Position numbers and translations under genes: made by a program
Notes under the pieces: generated by a model
Told to the model about the DNA's origin: nothing
Database searches by the model: none
The model's input: the letters and a program-made list of their open reading frames with translations, nothing else
NCBI GenBank assembly: GCA_013362385.1
Contig: JABFWC010000162.1
Coordinates: 1 to 9,825 of the forward strand
DNA: 9,825 bases
Direction: 5' to 3'
DNA from: Pseudarthrobacter sp.
Lineage (GTDB): Bacteria > Actinomycetota > Actinomycetes > Actinomycetales > Micrococcaceae
Part shown: positions 1-6,543 of the stretch, piece after piece
Layout of the letters: every line of letters begins with the position of its first letter
Position numbering within the stretch: the stretch's first letter is position 1

Positions 1-1262
1 CTTGCCTGCGCCGCCGCGGCGGCGCGCTTCTGGGCGAGCTTGATATCGAGGATCGCGTCCAGCGCCTGCTGGACGCGATCCTGGGCGCCGGCGCCGGCGA
101 ACGCCTTCTGGGCTTCCTCAAGGTGGACCAGCGCTTCGTCGGTTTCCCCCGAAGCCTTCAGTGACTTGCCGAGGAGGAGGGATACCTCGCCCGCCGTGTG
201 CTTGCCGAGGGCGTCGCGCTCGGCATGGATTTCCCGCAGCTTTTCGACGGCCGCCACGATGTCCCCGGTAAGGTACAGCCAGCGCGCCCGGATGAAGGCG
301 ACCTCGAGCTCGTCGCTCTTGGTTCCTCCCACAATGGAGAAAGCCAATTCCGCGCGCTCGATGGCCGAGAGGGTCTCCGGCTCCACGATGCCGGAGGACA
401 GCCGGACGGCGGCGGAGGCCTTGTTGAAACGCGCCCACAGCTCGATGTCGTTGGCGGGGGAGAGCAGCCGGGCTGCCCGCTCGTGGTGCTTCACCCCTTC
501 GGCGTAGTCGTGCCGCATGAAGGCAACATTCCCGATCACCCAGGCGACTTCGCCGGCAAGCTGGGACATGGCATGCTCATCAACCTGCTCAAGCAGGGCC
601 TGGCAATACTTCCAGGCCTCGTCCAGCCGGCCGCTTTCGGCCAGGGCGCCGATCAGGATCCGGTGCGCGCCGATGGCCACGGTGGAGCCCCGGGGCAGGT
701 TGACAGAGAGCTTGACGGCCTCGAGGGCGTGTTCGACAGCGACCGACAATTGGCCCTGGCCGTGGCACACGGCGGCGAGCATCTGCCGGGCCCGGACGCC
801 GAGGCCCACCGACTCGGTGGCCATGGGGTGTTCCAGAAGGCGCTCGATGATCTTCCGGCACTCCGGCAAATCGCCTTGTTTCATCAGGCATTCAGCCTGC
901 ATGTAGGTCATATTCCACCAGGCGCTGGTGTTCTTGCCCTCGAGCGCTATCTGCGCTGCCGCCGCGGCGTGGCTGGCGGCCAGGGAATAGTCACGCAGGT
1001 CCCACGCCTGGCGGGCATAGAGCCCTGCGAGTACATACTCGGCGTCGCTTACGGAAATCGGCTGGCTCCAAGCCTCCAGCGCCTTGGGTGCCAATTCCAG
1101 CCTGCGGGCCAGTTCTTCGATCACCTCGGCCGTCGGCTCGCGCCGGCCGGTTTCAAGCAGCGAGATGTAGCTGGGTGAATACAGGTCCTTGCCCAGTTCG
1201 GCCTGTGTCAGTCCACGCTCAAGGCGCTCCGCCCGGAGCTTTTCTCCGAATCCGTTGCCCAC
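1..1262 (-). CDS. XRE-family HTH regulator with TPR-like helical domain (RRNPP-like), 3' end beyond the window
   Basis: 420 residues are visible with no stop before the window edge. Residues about 5-60 form a Cro/C1-type helix-turn-helix: a TQAELGKDLYS helix, then recognition helix SPSYISLLETGRREPT. The rest is almost entirely alpha-helical, with repeats resembling TPRs (for example about 77-110, 153-186, 238-266 and 358-390, the last with the pattern LGKSLKASGETDEALVHLEEA). An N-terminal XRE domain plus a C-terminal TPR domain is the architecture of RRNPP regulators (Rgg, PlcR, NprR, AimR), whose TPR domain binds a short imported peptide. Asn245 and Asn280 lie in TPR helices and could contact a peptide backbone, which is only inference. 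The GTG start at 1262-1260 is chosen for its strong AGGAGG six bases upstream. The gene diverges from a secreted repeat-peptide gene. TPR-XRE regulators also occur without peptide partners, so the fold is more certain than the ligand. Confidence 0.85.
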   Translation of the reverse strand, partial: MGNGFGEKLRAERLERGLTQAELGKDLYSPSYISLLETGRREPTAEVIEELARRLELAPKALEAWSQPISVSDAEYVLAGLYARQAWDLRDYSLAASHAAAAAQIALEGKNTSAWWNMTYMQAECLMKQGDLPECRKIIERLLEHPMATESVGLGVRARQMLAAVCHGQGQLSVAVEHALEAVKLSVNLPRGSTVAIGAHRILIGALAESGRLDEAWKYCQALLEQVDEHAMSQLAGEVAWVIGNVAFMRHDYAEGVKHHERAARLLSPANDIELWARFNKASAAVRLSSGIVEPETLSAIERAELAFSIVGGTKSDELEVAFIRARWLYLTGDIVAAVEKLREIHAERDALGKHTAGEVSLLLGKSLKASGETDEALVHLEEAQKAFAGAGAQDRVQQALDAILDIKLAQKRAAAAAQA

Positions 1263-1268
1263 GCGTTT

Positions 1269-1274
1269 CCTCCT
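1269..1274 (-). promoter_or_regulatory. Shine-Dalgarno site of the XRE-TPR regulator
   Basis: AGGAGG on the minus strand, six bases before the GTG at 1262-1260. It is a perfect SD core and decides the non-ATG start of the regulator. Confidence 0.85.
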
Positions 1275-1297
1275 TCTGGACAGCCGGGGCCGAATGC

Positions 1298-1328
1298 TTG
1301 ACAGCCCCTGTGGAAAATATTTTACAAT
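1298..1328 (+). promoter_or_regulatory. Candidate sigma70-type promoter of the repeat-peptide gene
   Basis: A perfect -35 box TTGACA (1298-1303) is followed after 19 bases by TACAAT (1323-1328, 5 of 6 consensus). The spacer is longer than the ideal 17, as in promoters that need an activator to realign the boxes. Transcription would start near 1335, giving a leader of about 54 bases. With the ideal 17-base spacer the -10 would be the poorer TTTACA. The start site is inferred. Confidence 0.55.
1319..1324 (-). promoter_or_regulatory. Candidate -10 element of the XRE-TPR regulator gene
   Basis: On the minus strand this reads TAAAAT (5 of 6 to TATAAT), about 57 bases before the GTG start. No good -35 is found at normal spacing. 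The perfect TTGACA on this strand (1337-1332) is only 7 bases away, too near to serve. The element overlaps the -10 of the divergent peptide promoter, so the two promoters may compete or share a regulator. Confidence 0.35.
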
Positions 1329-1388
1329 GTGTGTCAACAAGGACAGTGCTGGCTTTGTAACGAATCCGACTCGTATTGAGGAACTTAT

Positions 1389-1607
1389 ATGTTGAAGAAG
1401 ATCGCAACCGCGGCCGCCTTGGCTGGGGCCCTGGCTTTTTCCGCGGCGGCTCCGGCCGTCCTGTCTGCAGGTTCCATCGCCGATAATTCGGGTACGTCGG
1501 TAGCTATCGGTAACTGGCCTGATCCCGCCTCCGCAAAGGTGAAGAAGGACAAGAGCACCGATACGACCTACACCACGTTCATCGGCAACTGGCCCGACCC
1601 CGCATAA
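1389..1607 (+). CDS. Small secreted precursor with two IGNWPDPA repeats; candidate signalling peptide
   Basis: 72 residues. The N-terminus is a typical Sec signal: M-L-K-K, then an Ala/Leu-rich hydrophobic core (about 5-25), with possible signal peptidase I sites after Ala23, Ala27 or Ala31. The exported part is short and polar, with the octapeptide IGNWPDPA at residues 40-47 and again at 65-72, where it is the exact C-terminus. The copies are separated by a Lys- and Thr-rich linker containing KVKKDK. I recognise no named family. ATG 1389 is well supported: GAGGA lies six bases upstream and an in-frame TGA sits at 1377-1379. It diverges from an XRE-TPR regulator and ends in a strong terminator. 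Phr, PapR and SHP pheromone precursors also carry the active peptide at the C-terminus, and some Phr precursors carry more than one copy. A peptide pheromone is the leading inference. A RiPP precursor or antimicrobial peptide is possible, but no modification enzyme is visible. Confidence 0.85.
   Translation: MLKKIATAAALAGALAFSAAAPAVLSAGSIADNSGTSVAIGNWPDPASAKVKKDKSTDTTYTTFIGNWPDPA
1506..1529 (+). repeat. First copy of the IGNWPDPA-coding repeat
   Basis: Codons 40-47 of the small precursor encode IGNWPDPA. This internal copy is followed by SAKVKKDK, so release of a mature peptide would need cleavage on both sides. It differs from the second copy at four third-codon positions, all synonymous. 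Confidence 0.9.
1581..1604 (+). repeat. Second, C-terminal copy of the IGNWPDPA-coding repeat
   Basis: Codons 65-72 encode the same octapeptide directly before the TAA stop. It is preceded by Phe64, while the first copy is preceded by Ala39, so the conserved unit begins at Ile (or later). Only one cleavage would be needed to free this copy. Confidence 0.9.
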
Positions 1608-1633
1608 CAGCTTCCTCGACAACAGGAGGCGAT

Positions 1634-1675
1634 GGACAGCCCCGGAGCGCATGCTCCGGGGCTGTCCTGTTTCTC
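1634..1675 (+). terminator. Rho-independent terminator of the repeat-peptide gene
   Basis: A perfect 15-bp stem, GGACAGCCCCGGAGC (1634-1648) with its complement at 1653-1667, closes a GCAT loop and is followed by a modest T-containing tail (TGTTTCT). It starts 26 bases after the peptide stop codon. With the promoter candidate it gives a monocistronic transcript of roughly 340 bases. Confidence 0.85.
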
Positions 1676-1696
1676 CGGCCGTGACCGGATCGCAAC

Positions 1697-1729
1697 AAAA
1701 AAGAGGGCCTCCGTTAGGAGACCCTCTTT
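1697..1729 (-). terminator. Rho-independent terminator of the tRNA-Pro transcript
   Basis: On the minus strand a 13-bp stem, AAAGAGGG-UCUCC paired with GGAGG-CCCUCUUU, closes a UAAC loop and runs into six U residues (1702-1697). The stem is fully paired only on the minus strand, through one G-U pair, which sets its direction. It begins 5 bases after the tRNA 3' end. With the plus-strand terminator at 1634-1675 it separates converging transcripts. Confidence 0.85.
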
Positions 1730-1733
1730 CGTA

Positions 1734-1810
<77 letters not shown>

Positions 1811-1840
1811 ATCCGCTGCAAAAGCAACTTTACAAGGATA

Positions 1841-1874
1841 GCCGATTCCGGGCCCTGATGCGAAATCGGCCCGG
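1841..1874. repeat. Overlapping inverted repeats downstream of the ABC transporter gene
   Basis: GCCGATT (1841-1847) pairs with AATCGGC (1864-1870), and CCGGGCC (1848-1854) alternatively pairs with GGCCCGG (1868-1874). The two foldings exclude each other. The site lies between the ABC exporter stop codon and tRNA-Pro. It has no T-tract, so it could be a weak terminator or a transcript-end stabiliser. Its function is unknown. Confidence 0.35.
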
Positions 1875-1904
1875 TGGGCTCGCATGTATCTCCGGGTCCG
1901 GGGG

Positions 1905-3731
1905 TCAGACCAGCGAATCCTTCCAGGCCCCGTGCAGGTCGGCGAAGCGGCCGCCGCCGCTAACCAGGTCCTCCGGAGTGCCGTCCTCCACGATGCGGCC
2001 ATCATGCACCACCAGTACCCGGTCCGCCGTCTCCACCGTGGAAAGCCGGTGGGCGATGATCAGAGCGGTCCTGCGCGAGGCTTCCGTTCCCGCAAGCAGG
2101 CGGGCCAGCCCGGCCTGCACCAGGCGTTCGGAGGGCACGTCCAGGGAGGAGGTGGCCTCATCCAGGATCAACACCGCCGGCCGCGCCAGGAAAGCCCGGG
2201 CGAAGCTGATGAGCTGCCGCTGCCCGGAGGAGACCCGGCCGCCGCGCTTGTTGACGTCGGTGTCGTAGCCCTCGGGGAGCTGCAGGATGAACTCGTGCGC
2301 GCCCACCGCCCTGGCTGCGTCCTCGATCTCGGCACGCGACGCTTCCGGCCTGCCGAGCGCGATGTTGTCCGCCACCGAACCGCTGAACAGGAAGGCTTCC
2401 TGCGTGACCATGACGATGTTCCGACGCAGGTCGTCGGTGGCCAGCTCGCGCAGGTCCACGCCGTCCAGGGTGACTGCTCCCGTGGTGACGTCGTAGAAGC
2501 GGGCGATCAGCTTGGCCAGCGTGGATTTCCCCGCCCCGGTCTGCCCCACCAGGGCAACGGTCTGCCCGGCGGGGATGTGCAGGTTCAGGCGGGGGACCAC
2601 CACGGGGCCGTCACCGTAGCGGAATTCGACGTCCTTGAAGTCGATGTCGCCCCGCGCGCCGGGCAGGGGCACCGGGTTCCCGGGCGGCCGTACCGTGGGC
2701 ACCTCTTCCAGGAGGCCGGAAACCTTTTCCAGGGCCGCCTGGGCGCTCTGGAACGAGTTGTAGAACATGGCCATCTGGTCCACGGGCTGGAAGAACCGCT
2801 TGGTGGAAAGGATCAGCGCCAGCAGCACACCGACGGCCAGGTCGCCGGTGAGCACCCGGAACCCGCCGAAGAGCAGCACCACCGCCACGCATACGTTGCC
2901 GATCAGCACCAGTCCGGGCTGGAAGATGCCGTTGAGGTTGATGGACCGCACGGTGGCGCGGCGGTAGTCCTCGGCGAGCCGGCCGTAGCTCTGGGAATTC
3001 TCCCGTTCCTTCCGGAACGCCTTCACGGCGCGGATTCCGGTCATCGTTTCCACGAAGTGCACGATCAGCCGGGCCGAGACCACCCGCGATTGGCGGAAGG
3101 CGATCTGCGAGTGCTTTTGGTACCAGCGGGCCAGGAAGAACATCGGCACGCCCGCAGCCAGGACCAGCAGGCCGCTGCGCCAGTCCAGGGCGAAGACAGT
3201 GATGGCAGTGAAGGCCATGAACAGGATCCCCGAGGCCAGCGAACTGACGCCGGAATCCAGGAGTTCGCGCAGGGCCTCCAGGTCCGAGGTCTGCCGGGCG
3301 ATGATACGGCCCGAGGTGTACTTCTCGTGGAATTCCAGGCTGAGGCGCTGGGTGTGCCGGAACACCCGGACCCGCAGGTCCAGCAGCATGGCCTGGCTAA
3401 GCCGCGCGGTGGAGGTGACGTAGAGGGCCGTGAGTCCCGCCGTCGCGAGGGCAGCGAGCAGGTAGGCGGCGCCGGTGAAGACCAGGGGCACGTTGTCTCC
3501 CGCCTGCAGGGCGGGCAGGGCATGGTCGATCCCGAAGGCGATCAGCGCCGGGCCGGCCACCCGTGCGGCCTGGGAGAGGACCACCATGGCGATGGTCAGC
3601 CAGAACCGTACCCGCACCGGACGGATCAGCGATCCCAGCAAGGCCAGCGAACGCCGTCGTACCGCCCTGCTCTCGCTCCTGCTGAGGTGCGCGTTATCCT
3701 CGTTGGCTGTGCCGAACGTCGCCGTGCTCAT
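1905..3731 (-). CDS. ABC exporter half-transporter with the canonical catalytic Glu (second gene of a heterodimer pair)
   Basis: 608 residues: an N-terminal exporter-type membrane domain (about 40-330, six expected helices) and a C-terminal nucleotide-binding domain. Walker A is GQTGAGKST (396-404), the Q-loop Gln is 444, Walker B is VLILDE (520-525) with catalytic Glu525, the D-loop is SSLD (528-531) and the switch His is 561. The signature is VSSGQ (500-504) rather than LSGGQ. The partner encoded just upstream has the reverse pattern, so this subunit's Walker A/B probably pairs with the partner's LSGGQ in the one fully active ATP site, as in TM287/288, LmrCD or BmrCD. Its ATG overlaps the partner's TGA (ATGA, 3731-3728), with GAGGAAG upstream, so translation is coupled. 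It should act in the cytoplasmic membrane. The substrate cannot be read from sequence: drugs, lipids and peptides are all possible. Mycobacterial Rv1272c/Rv1273c is a likely related pair, from memory. Confidence 0.95.
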   Translation of the reverse strand: MSTATFGTANEDNAHLSRSESRAVRRRSLALLGSLIRPVRVRFWLTIAMVVLSQAARVAGPALIAFGIDHALPALQAGDNVPLVFTGAAYLLAALATAGLTALYVTSTARLSQAMLLDLRVRVFRHTQRLSLEFHEKYTSGRIIARQTSDLEALRELLDSGVSSLASGILFMAFTAITVFALDWRSGLLVLAAGVPMFFLARWYQKHSQIAFRQSRVVSARLIVHFVETMTGIRAVKAFRKERENSQSYGRLAEDYRRATVRSINLNGIFQPGLVLIGNVCVAVVLLFGGFRVLTGDLAVGVLLALILSTKRFFQPVDQMAMFYNSFQSAQAALEKVSGLLEEVPTVRPPGNPVPLPGARGDIDFKDVEFRYGDGPVVVPRLNLHIPAGQTVALVGQTGAGKSTLAKLIARFYDVTTGAVTLDGVDLRELATDDLRRNIVMVTQEAFLFSGSVADNIALGRPEASRAEIEDAARAVGAHEFILQLPEGYDTDVNKRGGRVSSGQRQLISFARAFLARPAVLILDEATSSLDVPSERLVQAGLARLLAGTEASRRTALIIAHRLSTVETADRVLVVHDGRIVEDGTPEDLVSGGGRFADLHGAWKDSLV

Positions 3732-5536
3732 CGGGTCACTTCCTCTGCGTGGCCTTCGAGCGCCGACAGTTCCGAGTCCAGGTCCCGCGGCTCCCGGTCT
3801 AGGCTGGCGATGACGTAGCGGTAGTGGGGATTGCGGGAGAGCAGCTCGGTGTGCGTCCCGACGTCGGCGATGCGGCCGTCCTCCAGCAGCGCCACCCGGT
3901 CCGCCAGCGCAACCGTGGAGGGCCGGTGGGCGACGATCAGGGTGGTGGTGTCCTTGAGTACCTCCCGCAGGCGGGCCTCCACCAGTTCCTCGGTATGGAC
4001 GTCCAGCGCGGACAGCGGATCGTCCAGGACCAGGACCCGGGGCCGCGCGGCGATGGCCCTCGCCAGCGCAATGCGCTGGCGCTGCCCGCCGGACAGGCTC
4101 AGGCCTTCCTCCCCGATGAGGGTGTCCACGCCCTCGGGAAGCGAGTACGCGAACTGTGCCTGCGCGACGTCCAGGGCTTCGTCCAGGACCTCGTCGCTCC
4201 GGACTGGGGCGCCGAGCAGGACGTTGTCCCGGACCGAGTTGGAGAACAGTGTGGTGTCTTCGAATGCCACCGCCACGATCCGGCGCAGGTCCTCCACATC
4301 GAAGTCCCGGACGTCGGTGCCGTCGATGCTGATGGCACCGTCCGTCACGTCGTACAGGCGCGGCACCAGCTGGATCAGGGCGCTCTTGCCGCTGCCCGTG
4401 ATGCCTACTAAGGCCATGGTTTCACCGGGCCTGACATCAAGGTTGATGTCCTTGAGGATGGGCTTGTCCGGGGCGTCCTCGAAGGCGAAGGTGGCGTCGT
4501 CGAAGCGGAGGGCGCCCATGAGCAGCGCCGGGCGGCGCGGTTCGGCGGGGCTGGTGATGGTGTTGCGCGTGTCCATCACCTCGTAGTGGCGGTCGACGGC
4601 GGTCTTGGCCGTGAGTGCCATGGCGAGCAGCATGCCGGAGAATTCCACGGGGGACGCGATGACCGCCGCGGTGGCGAAGAAGGCAACCAGGGAGCCGATG
4701 CTCAGCTGGCCGCTTGCGCACAGCATGACGCCCGCCACCAGGGCGGCGCCCAGTGCGAGCTCCGGCAGCAGGGTGACCACCATGGTGAACGTCGCCTGGT
4801 GCCGGGCTTTCGCGATCTCGGTCTGGCGCAGTTCCTCGGCCTGTTCGTTAAAGTTCTCCAGGGCTTCGCGGCTGCGGCCGAAGGCCTTCAGCACACGGAT
4901 GCCGTGGACGGACTCCTCGACGGTGGTGGCCAGGTCCCCGGCCTGGTCCTGGCTGCGCCGGGCAACCTTGCTGAACCGGGTCCGGAACCGGAAGCTGTTG
5001 ATGGTGATGGGCGCCGCGGCGGCGAGGAAGATCAGGGCCAGCTGCCAGCTCATCGAGAACATGGCGACGATACCGATTAGCACCGTCAGTGTGGTCACCA
5101 CCAGCATGATGGCGCCGAACGCCATCCAGCGGCGCAGGAAGTTCAGGTCCGTCATGGCGCGCGACAGGAGCTGCCCGGATCCCCAGCGGTCATGGAAGGA
5201 GACGGTCAGGTCCTGCAGGTGGTCGTAGAGGGAGACCCGCATCCTCGTTTCCACGGTGGTGGCCGGGTTGATGACGAACTGCCGGCGCAGGGCCACCAGG
5301 CAGGCCTCGGCGATTCCCAGGACCAGGATGACGCCCGCCGAAACCCAGACCGCCTCGGGGGTGCCGCCGGGCTGCAGTGCGGTGTTGACCAGGACCCGGA
5401 GGACCTGGGGGATGGCCAGGGCAACGACGCTGGCCATCAGTGCGCAGAGAAGGCCGAGCAGCAGCCTGGGCAGGATGGGCCGCACGTGGGGATAGAGCCG
5501 GCGGATGGATCTGAAAAATGGAGTCTGCTTGGCCAT
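3728..5536 (-). CDS. ABC exporter half-transporter with a degenerate ATP site (first gene of a heterodimer pair)
   Basis: 602 residues. Membrane segments span about 22-310, followed by the nucleotide-binding domain. Walker A is GITGSGKSA (378-386), the signature is a perfect LSGGQ (481-485), Walker B is VLVLDD (501-506), the D-loop is SALD (509-512) and the switch His is 537. Two usual residues are altered: Asp506 sits where the catalytic Glu should be, and Glu426 replaces the Q-loop Gln ([11 protein letters not shown]). Loss of the catalytic Glu in one half is a hallmark of heterodimeric exporters, so this gene supplies the non-canonical site and the good signature for its partner. The C-terminus is an acidic tail (about 580-602). 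The start at 5536 has only a weak GAGAAG upstream. It lies 50 bp after a metallophosphoesterase on the same strand. A weak promoter-like pair (TTGCTA, 17 bases, TTTAGA) lies in that gap, so the pair may be read separately. Confidence 0.95.
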   Translation of the reverse strand: MAKQTPFFRSIRRLYPHVRPILPRLLLGLLCALMASVVALAIPQVLRVLVNTALQPGGTPEAVWVSAGVILVLGIAEACLVALRRQFVINPATTVETRMRVSLYDHLQDLTVSFHDRWGSGQLLSRAMTDLNFLRRWMAFGAIMLVVTTLTVLIGIVAMFSMSWQLALIFLAAAAPITINSFRFRTRFSKVARRSQDQAGDLATTVEESVHGIRVLKAFGRSREALENFNEQAEELRQTEIAKARHQATFTMVVTLLPELALGAALVAGVMLCASGQLSIGSLVAFFATAAVIASPVEFSGMLLAMALTAKTAVDRHYEVMDTRNTITSPAEPRRPALLMGALRFDDATFAFEDAPDKPILKDINLDVRPGETMALVGITGSGKSALIQLVPRLYDVTDGAISIDGTDVRDFDVEDLRRIVAVAFEDTTLFSNSVRDNVLLGAPVRSDEVLDEALDVAQAQFAYSLPEGVDTLIGEEGLSLSGGQRQRIALARAIAARPRVLVLDDPLSALDVHTEELVEARLREVLKDTTTLIVAHRPSTVALADRVALLEDGRIADVGTHTELLSRNPHYRYVIASLDREPRDLDSELSALEGHAEEVTR

Positions 5537-5586
5537 GCCCGCTTCTCAAAGCTCTAAAACGAATGTAGTTTCCTCTAGCAACTACC

Positions 5587-6537
5587 CTATGCCATGGGGC
5601 GGGAGGTGAGGGTGAGCAGGACGGCCTCCGGTTTGCAGGCGATCCGGACCGGCGCGAAGCGCGAAGTGCCGATACCGCCCGACACGTTGACCGGCGTGGT
5701 GCTTCCGTTGCTGGACCAGTCGTTGAGGCCCTTGGCGCGCCAGGTGGGCAGGTCGCAGTTTGCGACGACCGCCCCGTAGCCGGGAATGCACAGCTGGCCG
5801 CCATGCGTGTGGCCGGCCAGCAGGAGGTCCGCACCGCTTTCCGTGAAGTGGTCCAGCACCCGCTGGTAGGGGGCGTGGATGACGGCGATCCGGAGGTGGT
5901 CGTTCGAGTCCTGGTTGACGGTTCCCCGGGGCCAGCCGGCGTACCGTTCCCGGTTCAGGTGGGGATCGTCCACGCCGGAGAAATCGAAACGTATGCCGTT
6001 GAGGACCAGCGACTGGTGGCGGTTGGTCAGGTCCACCCAGCCGGCCATCCCGAAGGCGGAGCGCAGGCGGGGCCAGTCAAGGGGGATGGGCTTCGGCTTT
6101 ACCTTGGAGGGGCCCAGGAGGTAGGCGGCCGGATTTTTGGGGCTGGGGGCGAAGTAGTCGTTGGACCCCGGAACAAAGACGCCGGGGAACTGCAACAGCG
6201 GACGCAGGGCCTCCAGCACGGGGTCCACGGCCTTGAGGTGGCTCATGTTGTCGCCGGTGTTGACCACCAGGTCGGGCCGGAGGTCGGCCAGGGATCCGAG
6301 CCAGTCGGCCTTCTTCCGCTGTCCGGGCACAAAATGGATGTCGCTCAGGTGCAGGATGCGGAACGGGCTCCGGCCGGGAGGCAGGATCGCGAGGGTTTCC
6401 TCGCGCAGGACGAACTGGTTCTTCTCCCACAGCCCGTAGCCGAACGCGGCCATCCCTGCCGCGGCCCCGGCCCCTGCGCCGACGGCGAAGCCGCGCCCGA
6501 TGGAGCGGAAGCGGCTTGCCAGGGTATTAATGCCCAC
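5587..6537 (-). CDS. Membrane-anchored metallophosphoesterase (calcineurin-like family)
   Basis: 316 residues. The dimetal motifs appear in order: LSDIHF (Asp66, His68), GDN (Asp96), GSND (Asn126, Asp127), VIHAP (His221) and the closing GHTHGGQ (His243, His245). This is a full metal-binding set, so an active phosphoesterase is expected. Residues about 16-36 are Gly/Ala-rich and hydrophobic after a basic start (RFRSIGRGF), suggesting an N-terminal membrane anchor with the catalytic domain probably outside the cytoplasm. Members related to YaeI/YkuE act on lipid-linked or nucleotide phosphates. The substrate here is unknown. The start is GTG at 6537, only 6 bp after the PBP stop codon, with AAAGG about 10 bases upstream inside the PBP gene, so the two are probably coupled. 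In mycobacteria Rv3683, next to ponA2, is a protein of this kind, which supports a cell-envelope role. Confidence 0.93.
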   Translation of the reverse strand: MGINTLASRFRSIGRGFAVGAGAGAAAGMAAFGYGLWEKNQFVLREETLAILPPGRSPFRILHLSDIHFVPGQRKKADWLGSLADLRPDLVVNTGDNMSHLKAVDPVLEALRPLLQFPGVFVPGSNDYFAPSPKNPAAYLLGPSKVKPKPIPLDWPRLRSAFGMAGWVDLTNRHQSLVLNGIRFDFSGVDDPHLNRERYAGWPRGTVNQDSNDHLRIAVIHAPYQRVLDHFTESGADLLLAGHTHGGQLCIPGYGAVVANCDLPTWRAKGLNDWSSNGSTTPVNVSGGIGTSRFAPVRIACKPEAVLLTLTSRPMA

Positions 6538-6543
6538 GCGCGC

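Larger units (their letters stand above)
1298..1337. promoter_or_regulatory. Nested inverted repeats in the divergent control region; candidate operator
   Basis: Outer arms TTGACA (1298-1303) and TGTCAA (1332-1337) are perfect inverted copies. Between them lies the 10-bp perfect palindrome AAAATATTTT (1314-1323), centred one base away from the centre of the outer arms. TGT (1309-1311) and ACA (1324-1326) flank the palindrome. An AT-rich dyad in such a GC-rich sequence, covering both candidate -10 elements, is a reasonable binding site for a dimeric XRE regulator. The left arm is also a -35 box, so part of the symmetry may be coincidence. Confidence 0.45.

Noticed and set aside
198..1178. 326-codon plus-strand open frame opposite the XRE-TPR regulator
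   Set aside because: The minus strand encodes a clear HTH-TPR protein with a perfect SD. The plus-strand frame has no SD support or domain.
1332..1337. TTGACA on the minus strand as a -35 box for the regulator gene
   Set aside because: At 17 bases the -10 would be TCCACA, a poor match. The good TAAAAT is only 7 bases away. I treat it as an operator half-site candidate instead.
1389..1607. RiPP (lanthipeptide or graspetide-like) precursor
   Set aside because: There is a Sec-type signal rather than a RiPP leader, no Cys and no modification enzyme in view. It is not fully excluded, since the region left of position 1 is unseen.
1884..3818. 644-codon open frame on the plus strand
   Set aside because: It is antisense to an ABC exporter gene with all its motifs, and its translation is low-complexity (Gly, His, Gln, Asp rich) with no domain. 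It is a GC-bias shadow.
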